Source: Chitinophaga sp. GbtcB8
GTDB taxonomy: Bacteria; Bacteroidota; Bacteroidia; Chitinophagales; Chitinophagaceae
Length of the DNA stretch: 64,000 bases
NCBI RefSeq assembly: GCF_019091455.1
Contig: NZ_JAGXJN010000022.1
Span: 59,241-123,240, forward strand
Direction of reading: 5' to 3'
Positions 43,172-52,677 of this stretch are shown here, piece after piece. The notes beneath the pieces were generated by a model that was not told where the DNA came from, ran no database searches, and saw only the letters and a program-made list of their open reading frames with translations. Made by a program: the position numbers and the translations under genes. The first letter of the stretch is position 1. Every line of letters starts with the position of its first letter.

Positions 43172-43283
43172 GGAATGTAAAATGTAAAATAATAAATGCT
43201 AAATATAAAAGTGGAATGCAGTGATCCGGATCACTGCATTCCACTTTTATATTTTACATTTTACATTTATTATTTTACATTTT
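43172..43283. repeat. Palindromic ATGTAAA-type element, copy 3 (perfect 54-bp core)
   Basis: The core 43201-43254 is a perfect palindrome with no loop, centred on GTGATCC/GGATCAC, with arms AAATATAAAAGTGGAATGCA plus GTGATCC. Outer arms are built of 7-bp units ATGTAAA, ATGTAAA, ATAATAA, ATGCTAA. It starts 1 bp after the SDR stop codon and abuts the convergent DUF4197 stop codon at 43284. Confidence 0.92.
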
Positions 43284-44006
43284 TTATTTCCCCGTTTGTG
43301 CCACCGGGCTGCCAAATACGGTCTTTAACAGGTCGGTAACCCGCGCTGCAGGATCTTTCCGGATCTTCTGCTCTTCCAGGGATACTTCGTGGAAAATGCC
43401 GTCAATAGCGCGTTGCGTTACATAGGCAGAAAGATCGGTATTCACCGGCTCTTTGGAAAAACGGTTGTATACGGTGAACACATCACCCCAGTATTTGGTA
43501 GCATCCACCTTTTTCAGTGAGCTGGTAATAACCGGCTGAAAAGCGCTGGTTAAAGCAGCCGTGGTTTTTTGCTTAAAGTAATTGGTAGCCGCAAAATCGC
43601 CGCCGCGTAAAATGCCAATAGCATCGGTAATGCTCATTTGTTTAATGGCATTTACAAAAATAGGCGTAGCAGATTTGGCTGCTTCTTCTGCACCCCGGTT
43701 CATGGAAAGGATGGCTTTATCCACCACGCTGCCCAATCCTACATTCCGTAAAGTAGATTCTACCTTCTGCGCCTGCGGCGGCATCAGTATTTTCAGGGCC
43801 GCATTAGCAAAAAATCCGTTCACGGCAGAAAGGCGGCTGGCGCTGTTCTGTGTGCCAATGGTCAGTGCTTCTTTTAACCCCGCTGCAATTTGTGTGGTAT
43901 TTACCCCTCCGGTAGATGCAGGCAGGTTATTCAGCACCTGCTGGGCGGTTTCACAGCCGGTGGAAAAAGTTAAGAGTGCGCAATAGATAAGCAGGCTTTT
44001 TTTCAT
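43284..44006 (-). CDS. DUF4197 lipoprotein
   Basis: About 240 residues from the Met at 44006. The lipobox LLTFSTGCETAQ gives a candidate lipidated Cys at residue 18. The remainder, with AAGLKEALTIGTQNSASRLS, VESTLRNVGLGSVVDKAILS and AIDGIFHEVSLEEQKIRKDP, matches DUF4197, a periplasmic family of unknown function found widely in Gram-negative bacteria. I rejected the longer form from 44069 because it places 21 residues before the lipoprotein signal. It is a single gene. Confidence 0.88.
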   Translation of the reverse strand: MKKSLLIYCALLTFSTGCETAQQVLNNLPASTGGVNTTQIAAGLKEALTIGTQNSASRLSAVNGFFANAALKILMPPQAQKVESTLRNVGLGSVVDKAILSMNRGAEEAAKSATPIFVNAIKQMSITDAIGILRGGDFAATNYFKQKTTAALTSAFQPVITSSLKKVDATKYWGDVFTVYNRFSKEPVNTDLSAYVTQRAIDGIFHEVSLEEQKIRKDPAARVTDLLKTVFGSPVAQTGK

Positions 44007-44102
44007 AGTTAGTTTATATGATATGGCAGCAAATATATAAACCCGGATAGCTATATCAAAATGATTCATCCTGGGGGGCTGGCAAAAGCATTTCCGCAGC
44101 CT

Positions 44103-44144
44103 GCCCGGCAGGTTCCGGCCCCCTGCCGGGCCTTTGTGTTTTTT
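44103..44144 (+). terminator. Hairpin with T-run in the divergent gap
   Basis: GCCCGGCAGG and CCTGCCGGGC pair perfectly around a 9-base loop, followed by CTTTGTGTTTTTT. It is oriented as a plus-strand terminator although the gene to its left reads the other way. It may stop antisense transcription or belong to a lost gene. Confidence 0.6.
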
Positions 44145-44206
44145 AGGAGGCGGCCATACTTAACACGGTAGTAATCTTTAATTAAGTTATTAATAACCCA
44201 TAGATA

Positions 44207-44277
44207 AGCCATCTCTTATAAGGGATAGCTTATAGATGGCTCAGATATGGCTTACATATAGCTTATATATGGCTTAT
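44207..44277. repeat. Inverted repeat and three 11-bp direct repeats upstream of the ECF sigma gene
   Basis: AGCCATCT (44207-44214) and AGATGGCT (44234-44241) form an inverted repeat. They are followed by three tandem 11-bp units, ATATGGCTTAC, ATATAGCTTAT and ATATGGCTTAT (44245-44277). The same AAGCCAT/ATGGCTT word recurs in both parts. The tract lies 165-236 bp before the sigma factor gene. The rest of the 436-bp gap (44007-44442) shows only the hairpin above and AT-rich DNA. Confidence 0.75.
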
Positions 44278-44442
44278 CCCTTCTCTGCAACCGAATGCAA
44301 TATGGGATTTCCAACTTTTCACAGTACAATTATGATAGAATATTATTTTTGTCAACGGGGATCGTCTATTGAACAAACAGCCCCGGCTTATAAGGGCAAT
44401 TAATATTCATTACTAAAAGGGTCTTACGTTTATTTCAGTCAT

Positions 44443-45033
44443 ATGCAGGAAAAACTGATCAGTGATGGGGAATTGTTACAAGCCATAAAGGCTGACGATA
44501 CCGCTGCATTTGAGATTTTGTATGACCGGTATTGGAAAGCTCTTTACCAGAAAGCCTGCCAGCGTGTGAACCAGGATGAGGCCAAGGATATAGTACAGGA
44601 AGTAATGATCACCCTGTGGAAGCGCCGCAAGCAGGTAGTGGCAAAGGGCGGCGAAATAGGGGCTTATCTCTTTACCGCCATCAGGTACCGCGTTATCAGC
44701 CATTATGCCTTTAGCGAAGCAGAAATTAAACAAGCCGCTTTTTTTGATATACTGGATGAGGTGCACACCGACGGGCTGGAAACCAAGGAGCTGAAACGGC
44801 TGATTGATGCTGCCGTAAGCCAGCTGCCCACCCGCATGCAGCAAATTTTCCGGATGAGCCGGGAGGATGATTACTCCATAGCAGAAATAGCCCGGCAGCT
44901 GAATTTATCTGAGCAAACTGTAAAAAACCAGCTGACAGAAGCGCTGAAAAGGCTGCGTGTTGCCCTGCAGTCCCATGTACCCGGGGGCTGGGCCCTGCTG
45001 CTGCTGTACCTGTTCTGTTATTACAACAAATAA
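44443..45033 (+). CDS. ECF RNA polymerase sigma factor (PUL 2 regulator)
   Basis: This 196-residue sigma factor has region 2 (about 25-90; FEILYDRYWKALYQKACQRV, DIVQEVMITLWKRR) and region 4 (about 128-182; LPTRMQQIFRMSREDDYSIA, EIARQLNLSEQTVKNQLTEA). The short hydrophobic tail ALLLLYLFCYY is common in Bacteroidota ECF factors paired with FecR. It is expected to transcribe the downstream susC/susD/GH76 genes when released by the FecR-like anti-sigma factor encoded next. The gap to fecR is 144 bp. Confidence 0.95.
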   Translation: MQEKLISDGELLQAIKADDTAAFEILYDRYWKALYQKACQRVNQDEAKDIVQEVMITLWKRRKQVVAKGGEIGAYLFTAIRYRVISHYAFSEAEIKQAAFFDILDEVHTDGLETKELKRLIDAAVSQLPTRMQQIFRMSREDDYSIAEIARQLNLSEQTVKNQLTEALKRLRVALQSHVPGGWALLLLYLFCYYNK

Positions 45034-45177
45034 GCGCCGTTGCTATTTGGGTGCAATTCTCCGTTGTTCCTCAATCAATTACATCCGTTTATCCCATTCT
45101 GTGAGTAGCCCGGAAGGTTAAATACCTGCCCGGTCAATGCTATTTTTTTCCCTCGCCAAAAAAAAGTTTTAAAAAAG

Positions 45178-46164
45178 TTGAATTTGGTCTGGTACCAAAC
45201 AGCCGGTTTTGATATAAGCAATTTAAAACGCACCCTTTTGGAAGCAGGAAAGATTAAACAATTGTTGCAACGTTATTTACTGGGCCGGGTTACTACCTCT
45301 GAAACCACCGCCGTAGATGAATGGTATGCAGCCTTTGACCAGGAAACCCTGCCGGAGCTCTCCGCCCCGGAAGAACAACAGCTGCGCATGGAGATCTGGC
45401 AAAAGGTGCAGCCGCAAATTGTGGTTACTAAAACGTTTTATCAGCAAACCTGGGTAAAAGTGGCCGCCATGCTTGTAGTACTGCTGGGTGCAGCGCTGGC
45501 CTATTATCTCTTACAACACACATCGCATCCTGTTGAATATACTGAGATCCGCACCGGGAACCGGGAAAGAAGAACCCTGCAGCTGGCGGACGGTACGGAG
45601 CTTACCCTGAATGCCGGTTCCACGCTGCTGATAGCCAAAGACCTCTCCCAGGAAAGAAGGTTACAGCTGGTAGACGGTGAAGTTTTCTTTAACGTAGGCA
45701 CAGATCCCCGCCGTCCCTTTATAGTAGAAAGCGGGCCGCTGGTAACCACCGTATTAGGCACCTCCTTTAACATAGCCGCTTATAAAGCCATTCACCAGCT
45801 AAGCATAGCCGTGGTAAGCGGTAAAGTAAGCGTAGCCGGTAAGGGCAGCAACATTCTGGAAAAAGGGCAGGCCCTGGTATACGACAGAACAAAAGGCAGC
45901 AGCACCCTGCAGGCGCTGGATACCACGCAGCTGCAATGGCAGCAGGGCCGCCTGGTGCTGAACGATGTAACATTTGATGAAATGACCGTGCTGATAGAAA
46001 AGAATTTTGGGATACACATTTCCACCGCTACACCACAGGTAAAACAGAGCAGGTATACCACGGAGCTGAATACAGATATGGAGCCTGCACAGGCAATAGA
46101 AGTGCTGGCCGCCATTCACGGGCTGAAGATCAAACACGTAAACAACCAGATCATTTTATACTAA
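45178..46164 (+). CDS. FecR-family anti-sigma/signal-transfer protein
   Basis: Up to 328 residues. No ATG exists near the front: the frame begins at TTG 45178, and TTG 45238 (giving MEAGKIKQLLQRYLLG) fits the family start better. An N-terminal cytoplasmic DUF4880-like part precedes a transmembrane helix (VKVAAMLVVLLGAALAYYLL). The periplasmic FecR domain has RTLQLADGTELTLNAGSTL, VFFNVGTDPRRPFIVESGPL and VLGTSFNIAAY. The C-terminal DUF4974-like domain contains VTFDEMTVLIEKNFGIHIST. It holds the ECF sigma factor until the STN domain of the SusC transporter signals ligand binding. Confidence 0.93.
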   Translation: MNLVWYQTAGFDISNLKRTLLEAGKIKQLLQRYLLGRVTTSETTAVDEWYAAFDQETLPELSAPEEQQLRMEIWQKVQPQIVVTKTFYQQTWVKVAAMLVVLLGAALAYYLLQHTSHPVEYTEIRTGNRERRTLQLADGTELTLNAGSTLLIAKDLSQERRLQLVDGEVFFNVGTDPRRPFIVESGPLVTTVLGTSFNIAAYKAIHQLSIAVVSGKVSVAGKGSNILEKGQALVYDRTKGSSTLQALDTTQLQWQQGRLVLNDVTFDEMTVLIEKNFGIHISTATPQVKQSRYTTELNTDMEPAQAIEVLAAIHGLKIKHVNNQIILY

Positions 46165-46272
46165 AGAACTGCACGGCTGCCCGGTACCGGCAGCAGGTGC
46201 TTTGGAACGAAAACGAAAAACTGTAAATCCGTTGCATCATTAATGCACCAATCTATTAATGTAGAACTACGT

Positions 46273-49200
46273 ATGAAAAAATTGAACACAAAGCTGCGAA
46301 AAGGCTCCCTGGCCTTTGTACTGCTGCTTACCTATGCCCTTACCATTTTACCTGCCTACGCGGGACAGGGGCAGGTGCTTACAGATACACAGGTCACAGT
46401 AACATTCAAAGGCGGTTCACTGGAAGCTGCCATCAAACAATTACAACAGCTCACTAAAGTAACTTTTGCATATGATAAACAACTGTTACTCACTTATCCT
46501 GTAGATAGTTATCATTTCTCCAAAGAGCGCCTGGACCGTGTGTTACAGGTATTGTTGAAAAATAAGTCGCTGGGTTTTAAAGAGGTGAATAATATTGTAG
46601 TCATCACAAAGGAAGCCGCGCCGCAGCTGACACAAAACACCGCAGGCCGTGCAGACATTGTGTTATCCGGCAGGGTGGTGGATGAAAAAGGGCAGCCTAT
46701 GCCCGGTGTAAGCGTAGCCGTTAGGGGCGCCAGCACCATGACCTCCACAGACAACGACGGCCGTTTTAAGATCATTGTAAAATCGCCGGAAGATGTGCTG
46801 GCCTTCAGCTTCATAGGTTATGAAACCGCTGTTGTAACAGTAGGCAGCCAAACCAACATTGGCGTGCAGCTGAAAATAGCCAGCAAAGCGCTGAACGAAG
46901 TAGCGGTAGTAGGCTTTGGCACCCAGCGTAAAGTGAGCCTGGTAGGCGCGCAAAGCACCATTAAACCGGCAGAGTTCAAGCAGCCTGCCGCAGACATCTC
47001 TACCATGCTGGCCGGCCGTATAGCCGGTGTAGTAGGCGTGCAGCGTTCCGGTGAGCCGGGCAAAAGCGCCGCAGATATATGGATCCGTGGTATTGCCACA
47101 TTCGGGAATGGTAACAAAGCCACCCCGCTGGTACTGGTAGATGGGGTGGAACGTTCTATCAACAATATATCACCCGAAGACATTGAATCCTTTACCATCC
47201 TGAAAGATGCTGCCGGTACAGCCGTATACGGCGTACGCGGCGCCAATGGCGTAATACTGTTAAAAACAAAAACCGGTAAAGTAGGTAAGCCGCAGATCTA
47301 TTTTGACTACAACGAAGGCGTGAACACGTTTACCAAACGTCCTGAAATGTTGGATGGTATTACCTACATGAACCTGGCTAACGAAGCTAAGACCACCCGC
47401 AACCAAAGCCCGCGTTATGCACAGGAAACCATTGATAAAACAAAATCCGGCGCAGATCCTTTGCTGTACCCGGATGTGGACTGGATGGATGCTGTGTTCA
47501 ATAAAATAGGACATACCCGCATCGCTAACCTGAATGCCAGCGGTGGCGTGGAAAATGCGCAGTATTACGTTTCCCTGGGTTATTTTAATGAAAGCGGTTT
47601 TCTGAAAACAGACGACCTGGCCCGTTATAATTCATCCTTAAAATATAACCGGTACAACTTTACCAGCAATTTAAACCTGCGTTTAACCAAAACCACTAAG
47701 CTGGATGTTGGCCTGCAGGGATATTTTTCCAATGGTAATTATCCCGGTATTAACACGCACGATATTTTCCAGAGTGCCATGGATGCCTCACCAGTGGCTT
47801 ATCCCATCATGTACCCCGGTAACCTGGTACCCGGCCAGTCATCCAACGGCGGGTTCCGTAACCCTTATGCCGACTTAACACGCCGCGGTTACCGCAATGA
47901 GTTTAAGAACCAGCTCTATTCTAACCTGCGCGCCACGCAGGAGCTGGATTTTTTAACGCGGGGCCTGAGCGCTACCGCTATGTTCTCATTTGATACTTAT
48001 AACCAGAACTATATTACCCGCTCTAAAAGAGAGGATACATACTTCCCCGACCAGGCCAATCCTTACAACCCGGACGGTTCCCTGAACCTGGTGAAAACCT
48101 TTACCGGCAATGAGTACCTGGGATTTGACCGCAATGATGGCGACCGGCAGACCACCCGTCAGTTCTATACAGAAGCCGCCATTAATTACGACCGTGCTTT
48201 TGATAAGCACCGCGTAACCGGCCTGGGATTATTTTACTCCAGCGACCGTACTAACACGCTGGCCAATGATTTCATAAACTCTATTCCTGAGAGATATTTA
48301 GGATATGCCGGTAAAGCCGCCTACTCATATGACGATCGTTATTTTGCAGAATTTAACTTTGGCTATAACGGATCAGAGCTGTTTGCACCCGGCCACCGCT
48401 TTGGCTTTTTCCCGGCAGTAGGTGTAGGCTGGTTAGTATCTAATGAGAAATTCTTTGAGCCCTTAAAGAATGCAGTCACTTTCCTGAAATTCCGCTACTC
48501 CAATGGTAGCACAGGTTTGGGAAGCACCAATGAGCGCTTCCTGTATATTACCAAGCTGAATACGGATGTAAGCGGTTACCTGTTTGGGCAAAACCCAACC
48601 GGGCCCCGTGGCGATAACCGGGACAATGGTATAAACATTAACCGGTATGCTACGGATGTAAGATGGTCTGTATCCAACAAACAGGACCTGGGTATGGAGC
48701 TGCATACTTTAAAAGACCGTTTGATCCTGATCGTAGACCTGTTTAAGGAACACCGCAAGGGCATTTTCCTGCAAAGAGCCTCCAACGTAGCTTTTATGGG
48801 ATTGGAAACCCAGCAGTATGGCAACCTGGGGGTAGTGGATAATAAAGGTATTGACGCCAGCCTGGAATACAGCGCCAGGATAGGGCAGGTAGATGTATCC
48901 GTACGCGGTAACCTCACCTATAATAAAGACAAGGTGATAGAAGATGACCGCCCGCCGCAGAACTATCCCTGGATGGAGCACCGCGGCAACAACATACTGG
49001 CCCGTTATGGTTATGTAGCAGAGGGATTATTTGCCAGCGATGATGAGATCAGCAAGAGCGCCGTACCCGGCGACCGGTCAAAAGTAAAACCCGGAGATAT
49101 TAAGTACAGGGATCTGAATGGCGATGGCCTTATTAATAACTATGACATAGCTAAAATAGGCCGCGGCGATGTACCGGGAATGGTATATGGTTTTGGCTTT

Positions 49201-49665
49201 AATGTAGCCTATAAGGGATTTAGTGTAGGCGTATTGTTCCAGGGCATATCTGATGTAGACCGTATGCTGTCCGGTTCTGCCATTATACCGTTTAACGGTG
49301 GTGGTGGTGAAACCAATGCCTATGCTATTGCAACAGACCGCTGGACAGTAGAGAATCCTAACCCGAATGCATTTTATCCGCGTTTGGCATATGGAGAGGC
49401 AGAGAATAAGAACAACACCCAGGCCAGCTCCTGGTGGATAAAGGATGTAAGCTTTATGCGCCTGAAATCCGCGCAGATCGCGTATAACCTGCCTGACCAT
49501 TTATTAAAGCGCATTGGCATCCGCAACTCCTCCGTATACCTGCAGGGCATTAACCTGCTTACCTTCAGCAAATTCAAGCTGTGGGACCCTGAGCTGAATA
49601 CGGATAACGGCTCCACCTACCCGAACATACGCACCATTTCACTGGGCATGAACTTAAGATTTTAA
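46273..49665 (+). CDS. SusC/RagA transporter with STN signalling domain (PUL 2)
   Basis: About 1130 residues from the ATG at 46273, which begins a signal peptide (GSLAFVLLLTYALTILPAYA). A secretin/TonB STN domain follows (about 40-115; VTFKGGSLEAAIKQLQQLTK), used to contact FecR in the periplasm. Next are the carboxypeptidase-like domain (LSGRVVDEKGQPMPGVSVAV), the plug (VAVVGFGTQRKVSLVGAQST; DGVERSINNISPEDIESFTI) and the barrel ending SLGMNLRF. It imports oligosaccharides by TonB and reports them to the sigma/FecR pair. The GH76 gene in the same operon points to alpha-1,6-mannan-derived ligands. Confidence 0.95.
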   Translation: MKKLNTKLRKGSLAFVLLLTYALTILPAYAGQGQVLTDTQVTVTFKGGSLEAAIKQLQQLTKVTFAYDKQLLLTYPVDSYHFSKERLDRVLQVLLKNKSLGFKEVNNIVVITKEAAPQLTQNTAGRADIVLSGRVVDEKGQPMPGVSVAVRGASTMTSTDNDGRFKIIVKSPEDVLAFSFIGYETAVVTVGSQTNIGVQLKIASKALNEVAVVGFGTQRKVSLVGAQSTIKPAEFKQPAADISTMLAGRIAGVVGVQRSGEPGKSAADIWIRGIATFGNGNKATPLVLVDGVERSINNISPEDIESFTILKDAAGTAVYGVRGANGVILLKTKTGKVGKPQIYFDYNEGVNTFTKRPEMLDGITYMNLANEAKTTRNQSPRYAQETIDKTKSGADPLLYPDVDWMDAVFNKIGHTRIANLNASGGVENAQYYVSLGYFNESGFLKTDDLARYNSSLKYNRYNFTSNLNLRLTKTTKLDVGLQGYFSNGNYPGINTHDIFQSAMDASPVAYPIMYPGNLVPGQSSNGGFRNPYADLTRRGYRNEFKNQLYSNLRATQELDFLTRGLSATAMFSFDTYNQNYITRSKREDTYFPDQANPYNPDGSLNLVKTFTGNEYLGFDRNDGDRQTTRQFYTEAAINYDRAFDKHRVTGLGLFYSSDRTNTLANDFINSIPERYLGYAGKAAYSYDDRYFAEFNFGYNGSELFAPGHRFGFFPAVGVGWLVSNEKFFEPLKNAVTFLKFRYSNGSTGLGSTNERFLYITKLNTDVSGYLFGQNPTGPRGDNRDNGININRYATDVRWSVSNKQDLGMELHTLKDRLILIVDLFKEHRKGIFLQRASNVAFMGLETQQYGNLGVVDNKGIDASLEYSARIGQVDVSVRGNLTYNKDKVIEDDRPPQNYPWMEHRGNNILARYGYVAEGLFASDDEISKSAVPGDRSKVKPGDIKYRDLNGDGLINNYDIAKIGRGDVPGMVYGFGFNVAYKGFSVGVLFQGISDVDRMLSGSAIIPFNGGGGETNAYAIATDRWTVENPNPNAFYPRLAYGEAENKNNTQASSWWIKDVSFMRLKSAQIAYNLPDHLLKRIGIRNSSVYLQGINLLTFSKFKLWDPELNTDNGSTYPNIRTISLGMNLRF

Positions 49666-49687
49666 ATCACGTAATGAAGAAACGGAT

Positions 49688-51484
49688 ATGAAAAAGCTAT
49701 TGATATATATACTGGTGCTGGGAGCATTTACTTCCTGTAAAAAATACCTGGACCAGGTACCGGATGACCGCCTGACCATTGATGAAACTTTCCGCACCTG
49801 GAATACCGCTTCAAAATTCCTGGCTAACGTGTACGCACGTATCCCGGATGAATTTGGGCAGCGTAACCCCGGTGATAATGAGAACCGTGGCCTGTGGACC
49901 GGCGGTTGTGATGAAGCGGATTTTGTATGGGGCTTTGTACAGTCAAACGATGTGAACATAGGCAACTGGGACGCTAATTCCGGTTTTGTGCGCGACTACT
50001 GGACCAACTTTTACAAAGGCATACGCGCAGCCAGCGTATTTATTCAGAATGCAGATAAGATCACAGACCGTTCCCCGCAGCAGAAAGAGCAGTATAAGGC
50101 AGAAGCGCGGGCGCTGCGGGCCATGTACTATTTTTACCTGATGCGTATATACGGCCCCGTAGTAATACTGGGCGAAACACCCACTGCGGTAGATACCAAC
50201 CTGCAGATACCGCGTAATTCCATTGACGAATGTGTAAGCTATATTTCGGCGGAATTAACAGCCGCAGCCAGCGTGCTGCCGGCCAAACCAGCTACTGCAC
50301 AGGATTATGGGCGCATTACCAAAGGCATAGCCCTGGCTTTCCGCGCCAATGCAATGATGTACGCCGCCAGCCCTTTGTATAACGGTAATGCGGAACTGGC
50401 TAACCTGAAGAATAAAGATGGCAAGCAGCTCATTAGCCAAAGCTTTGATGTGAATAAATGGAAAACAGCTGCAGATGCCTACAAGGAATTTATTACACAG
50501 TTTGTACCCGGCACGTATAATTTATTTAAGAAGAACAATAGCAGCGGGGCATTTGATCCTTATCTTTCCTGCCGGGATGTGATCCTGACGGATTGGAATG
50601 AGGAAGTGATCTTTGCCCGTACCCGTGGTTCCCTGGATTCGCGCCAGTATGAGCTAACGCCTTACCATGGCGGCGCCCCCTCCGGCGAGCTAAAAGGCAG
50701 CGGCGGCTTAGGCGCTACGCAAAATATGGTGGATGCATTTTTTATGAAGAACGGCAGAAGCATTACAGATCCTTTATCACAATATGTATCGTCCGGCTAT
50801 TCTGATTTTCAGGCCCCGAACACTACCCATACATCCAACATTTATAATCAATGGGTGAACAGGGAGCCGCGTTTTTATGTGAATATTACCTACGATGGCA
50901 GCACCTGGCTGAATACTGATTTTGGTGAGATCGTTACCCGCCTGTATAATACCGGTAACTCCGGCCGCAAAACCGGCGGCGGCGACTATTCACCTACCGG
51001 TTATATTGTGCGTAAAGCCATGGGCCTGGGCAGGTGGAATGTGAACGACCGCACCCTGATCCTGATACGCCTGGCTGAAATTTATTTAAGTTATGCAGAG
51101 TGTTTGAATGAGGCTACGCCTAATGACCCGGACATTCTGAAATACCTTAACCTGATCCGCGAAAGGGCTGGTATTCCGCTTTACGGTTCGTCGGAATTGC
51201 CGGCCCCCGCAGGTCAGGCCGCTATGCGCGATGCCATCCGCAAGGAGCGCCGTGTAGAGCTGGCCTTTGAGAACAACCGTTTCTTTGACGTGCGCCGCTG
51301 GAAAATAGCGGAGCAAACGGAGAACGGGCCTATGTACGGCTTAAACATTAATGCCGATATGCCGGAGTTCCTGAATGTAGTATCTTTCGAAACCCGCGTA
51401 TTTAACAAACGCCATTACTTTTTCCCGCTGCCCTCCGATGATATTAATAATGATAAGGAGCTGGTGCAGAACCCGGGGTGGTAG
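49688..51484 (+). CDS. SusD/RagB family glycan-binding lipoprotein (PUL 2)
   Basis: This 598-residue lipoprotein has a lipobox in LVLGAFTSCKKYLDQVP (Cys at residue 17). SusD-type blocks follow: AEARALRAMYYFYLMRIYGP, LILIRLAEIYLSYAECLNEA, LNLIRERAGIPLYGSSELPA and RKERRVELAFENNRFFDVRR. The ending DKELVQNPGW is the usual terminus. It lies 22 bp after susC and 31 bp before the GH76 gene, in one operon. It caps the transporter at the cell surface and binds the glycan. Confidence 0.95.
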   Translation: MKKLLIYILVLGAFTSCKKYLDQVPDDRLTIDETFRTWNTASKFLANVYARIPDEFGQRNPGDNENRGLWTGGCDEADFVWGFVQSNDVNIGNWDANSGFVRDYWTNFYKGIRAASVFIQNADKITDRSPQQKEQYKAEARALRAMYYFYLMRIYGPVVILGETPTAVDTNLQIPRNSIDECVSYISAELTAAASVLPAKPATAQDYGRITKGIALAFRANAMMYAASPLYNGNAELANLKNKDGKQLISQSFDVNKWKTAADAYKEFITQFVPGTYNLFKKNNSSGAFDPYLSCRDVILTDWNEEVIFARTRGSLDSRQYELTPYHGGAPSGELKGSGGLGATQNMVDAFFMKNGRSITDPLSQYVSSGYSDFQAPNTTHTSNIYNQWVNREPRFYVNITYDGSTWLNTDFGEIVTRLYNTGNSGRKTGGGDYSPTGYIVRKAMGLGRWNVNDRTLILIRLAEIYLSYAECLNEATPNDPDILKYLNLIRERAGIPLYGSSELPAPAGQAAMRDAIRKERRVELAFENNRFFDVRRWKIAEQTENGPMYGLNINADMPEFLNVVSFETRVFNKRHYFFPLPSDDINNDKELVQNPGW

Positions 51485-51515
51485 GGGCTTTGCACTTTCA
51501 GCTAAAAAAAAACAA

Positions 51516-52634
51516 ATGGGAAAACTCTTTTTAGTCCTCTTCGCCGGCCTGGTGTTACACACCGCCTGCAGCAAAAGTAACAGCAAGGCAGTGACACCGG
51601 TAGATTCCGTGCACCTGCCTGCCGTATCATTTACAGATAAAGACGCTACTGCGGCCTTTAATAATTTTAATACGTATTTCTATAACCCAGCGGAGCAGCT
51701 ATATTACGCCACTACGGAAAAAAACTCCACCGGCGCTATCTGGACGCAGGCTGTTTACTGGGACCTGGTCATGAACGCTTACAAGCGCACCAATGATCCT
51801 GCGCAGCTGCAAATGATCAAAGACATGTACCAGGGCGGTTATAAAAAATACGACCGTTATAACTGGAACAACAAAACCGTATGGTTCATTTATGATGATA
51901 TGATGTGGTGGATCATATCACTGGCACGCGCCTACGAGATCACGAAAGACAGCAGCTACCTTACTACCTCCATAGCGGGTTTTCAGCGGGTATGGAATGA
52001 TTCATATGATGCTGCCAATGGCGGTATGTGGTGGGATTTTAACCACAGTGGTAAGAATGCCTGTATTAACTTCCCCACTGTAATAGGCGCTTTGCTGCTG
52101 TATAAGATCACCGGCGATAATGCTTACCTGCAAAAAGCAAAAGATGTGTACAGCTGGGCCCTTACCAATTTAACAGATCCCAATACCGGCCGCGTGGCAG
52201 ATAATAACATTAAAGGTAATAAAGGCTGGTCTGACTACACCTATAACCAGGGTACCTTTATTGGCGCCGCCACCATGTTATACAAGATCACCAACGATGC
52301 AGCTTACCTGAACCAGGCTAAGCTGGGCGCCGATTATACGCAAAAATCCATGTGCGATAAGGACGGTATTTTACCGGCAGAAGGCGACTGGAATGAACAG
52401 GGTGTATTAAAAGCCATTTTGGGTCATTACTTGCTGATGCTGGTACAGGATGCCAACCAGCCGCAGTACCTGTCCTGGATCCGCAAAAATATTAATACTG
52501 CCTGGGGCAACCGGGATGCAACCCGGGGGCTTACCTACCGGAACTATAAGGTTCCCTGCCCCACAGGTACCATACAATCCTATGAAGCCAGCAGCGCGGT
52601 AATGCTTATGCAGTTATGCCCGCCGGAAAAATGA
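51516..52634 (+). CDS. GH76 family alpha-1,6-mannanase-like lipoprotein (PUL 2)
   Basis: About 372 residues from the ATG at 51516; the longer frame upstream overlaps susD. The lipobox VLHTACSKSN places the lipidated Cys at residue 18. The (alpha/alpha)6 barrel of GH76 is supported by FIYDDMMWWIISLARAYEIT, whose DD pair corresponds to the catalytic aspartates. Other conserved stretches are GGMWWDFNHSGKNACINFPT, YTYNQGTFIGAATMLYKITN and LPAEGDWNEQGVLKAILGHY. GH76 enzymes are endo-acting on the alpha-1,6-mannan backbone of fungal cell walls. Lipidation and operon position suggest surface action feeding SusC/SusD. Confidence 0.92.
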   Translation: MGKLFLVLFAGLVLHTACSKSNSKAVTPVDSVHLPAVSFTDKDATAAFNNFNTYFYNPAEQLYYATTEKNSTGAIWTQAVYWDLVMNAYKRTNDPAQLQMIKDMYQGGYKKYDRYNWNNKTVWFIYDDMMWWIISLARAYEITKDSSYLTTSIAGFQRVWNDSYDAANGGMWWDFNHSGKNACINFPTVIGALLLYKITGDNAYLQKAKDVYSWALTNLTDPNTGRVADNNIKGNKGWSDYTYNQGTFIGAATMLYKITNDAAYLNQAKLGADYTQKSMCDKDGILPAEGDWNEQGVLKAILGHYLLMLVQDANQPQYLSWIRKNINTAWGNRDATRGLTYRNYKVPCPTGTIQSYEASSAVMLMQLCPPEK

Positions 52635-52640
52635 GTGTAC

Positions 52641-52674
52641 GTGTGCCATACCTCAAAGGTGTGGCACACTTTTA
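52641..52674 (+). terminator. Terminator at the end of PUL 2
   Basis: GTGTGCCATACC pairs with GGTGTGGCACAC (one G-T pair) around a 5-base loop and is followed by TTTT, 6 bp after the GH76 stop codon. It is similar in sequence to the hairpin at 33162. Confidence 0.75.
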
Positions 52675-52677
52675 TTA

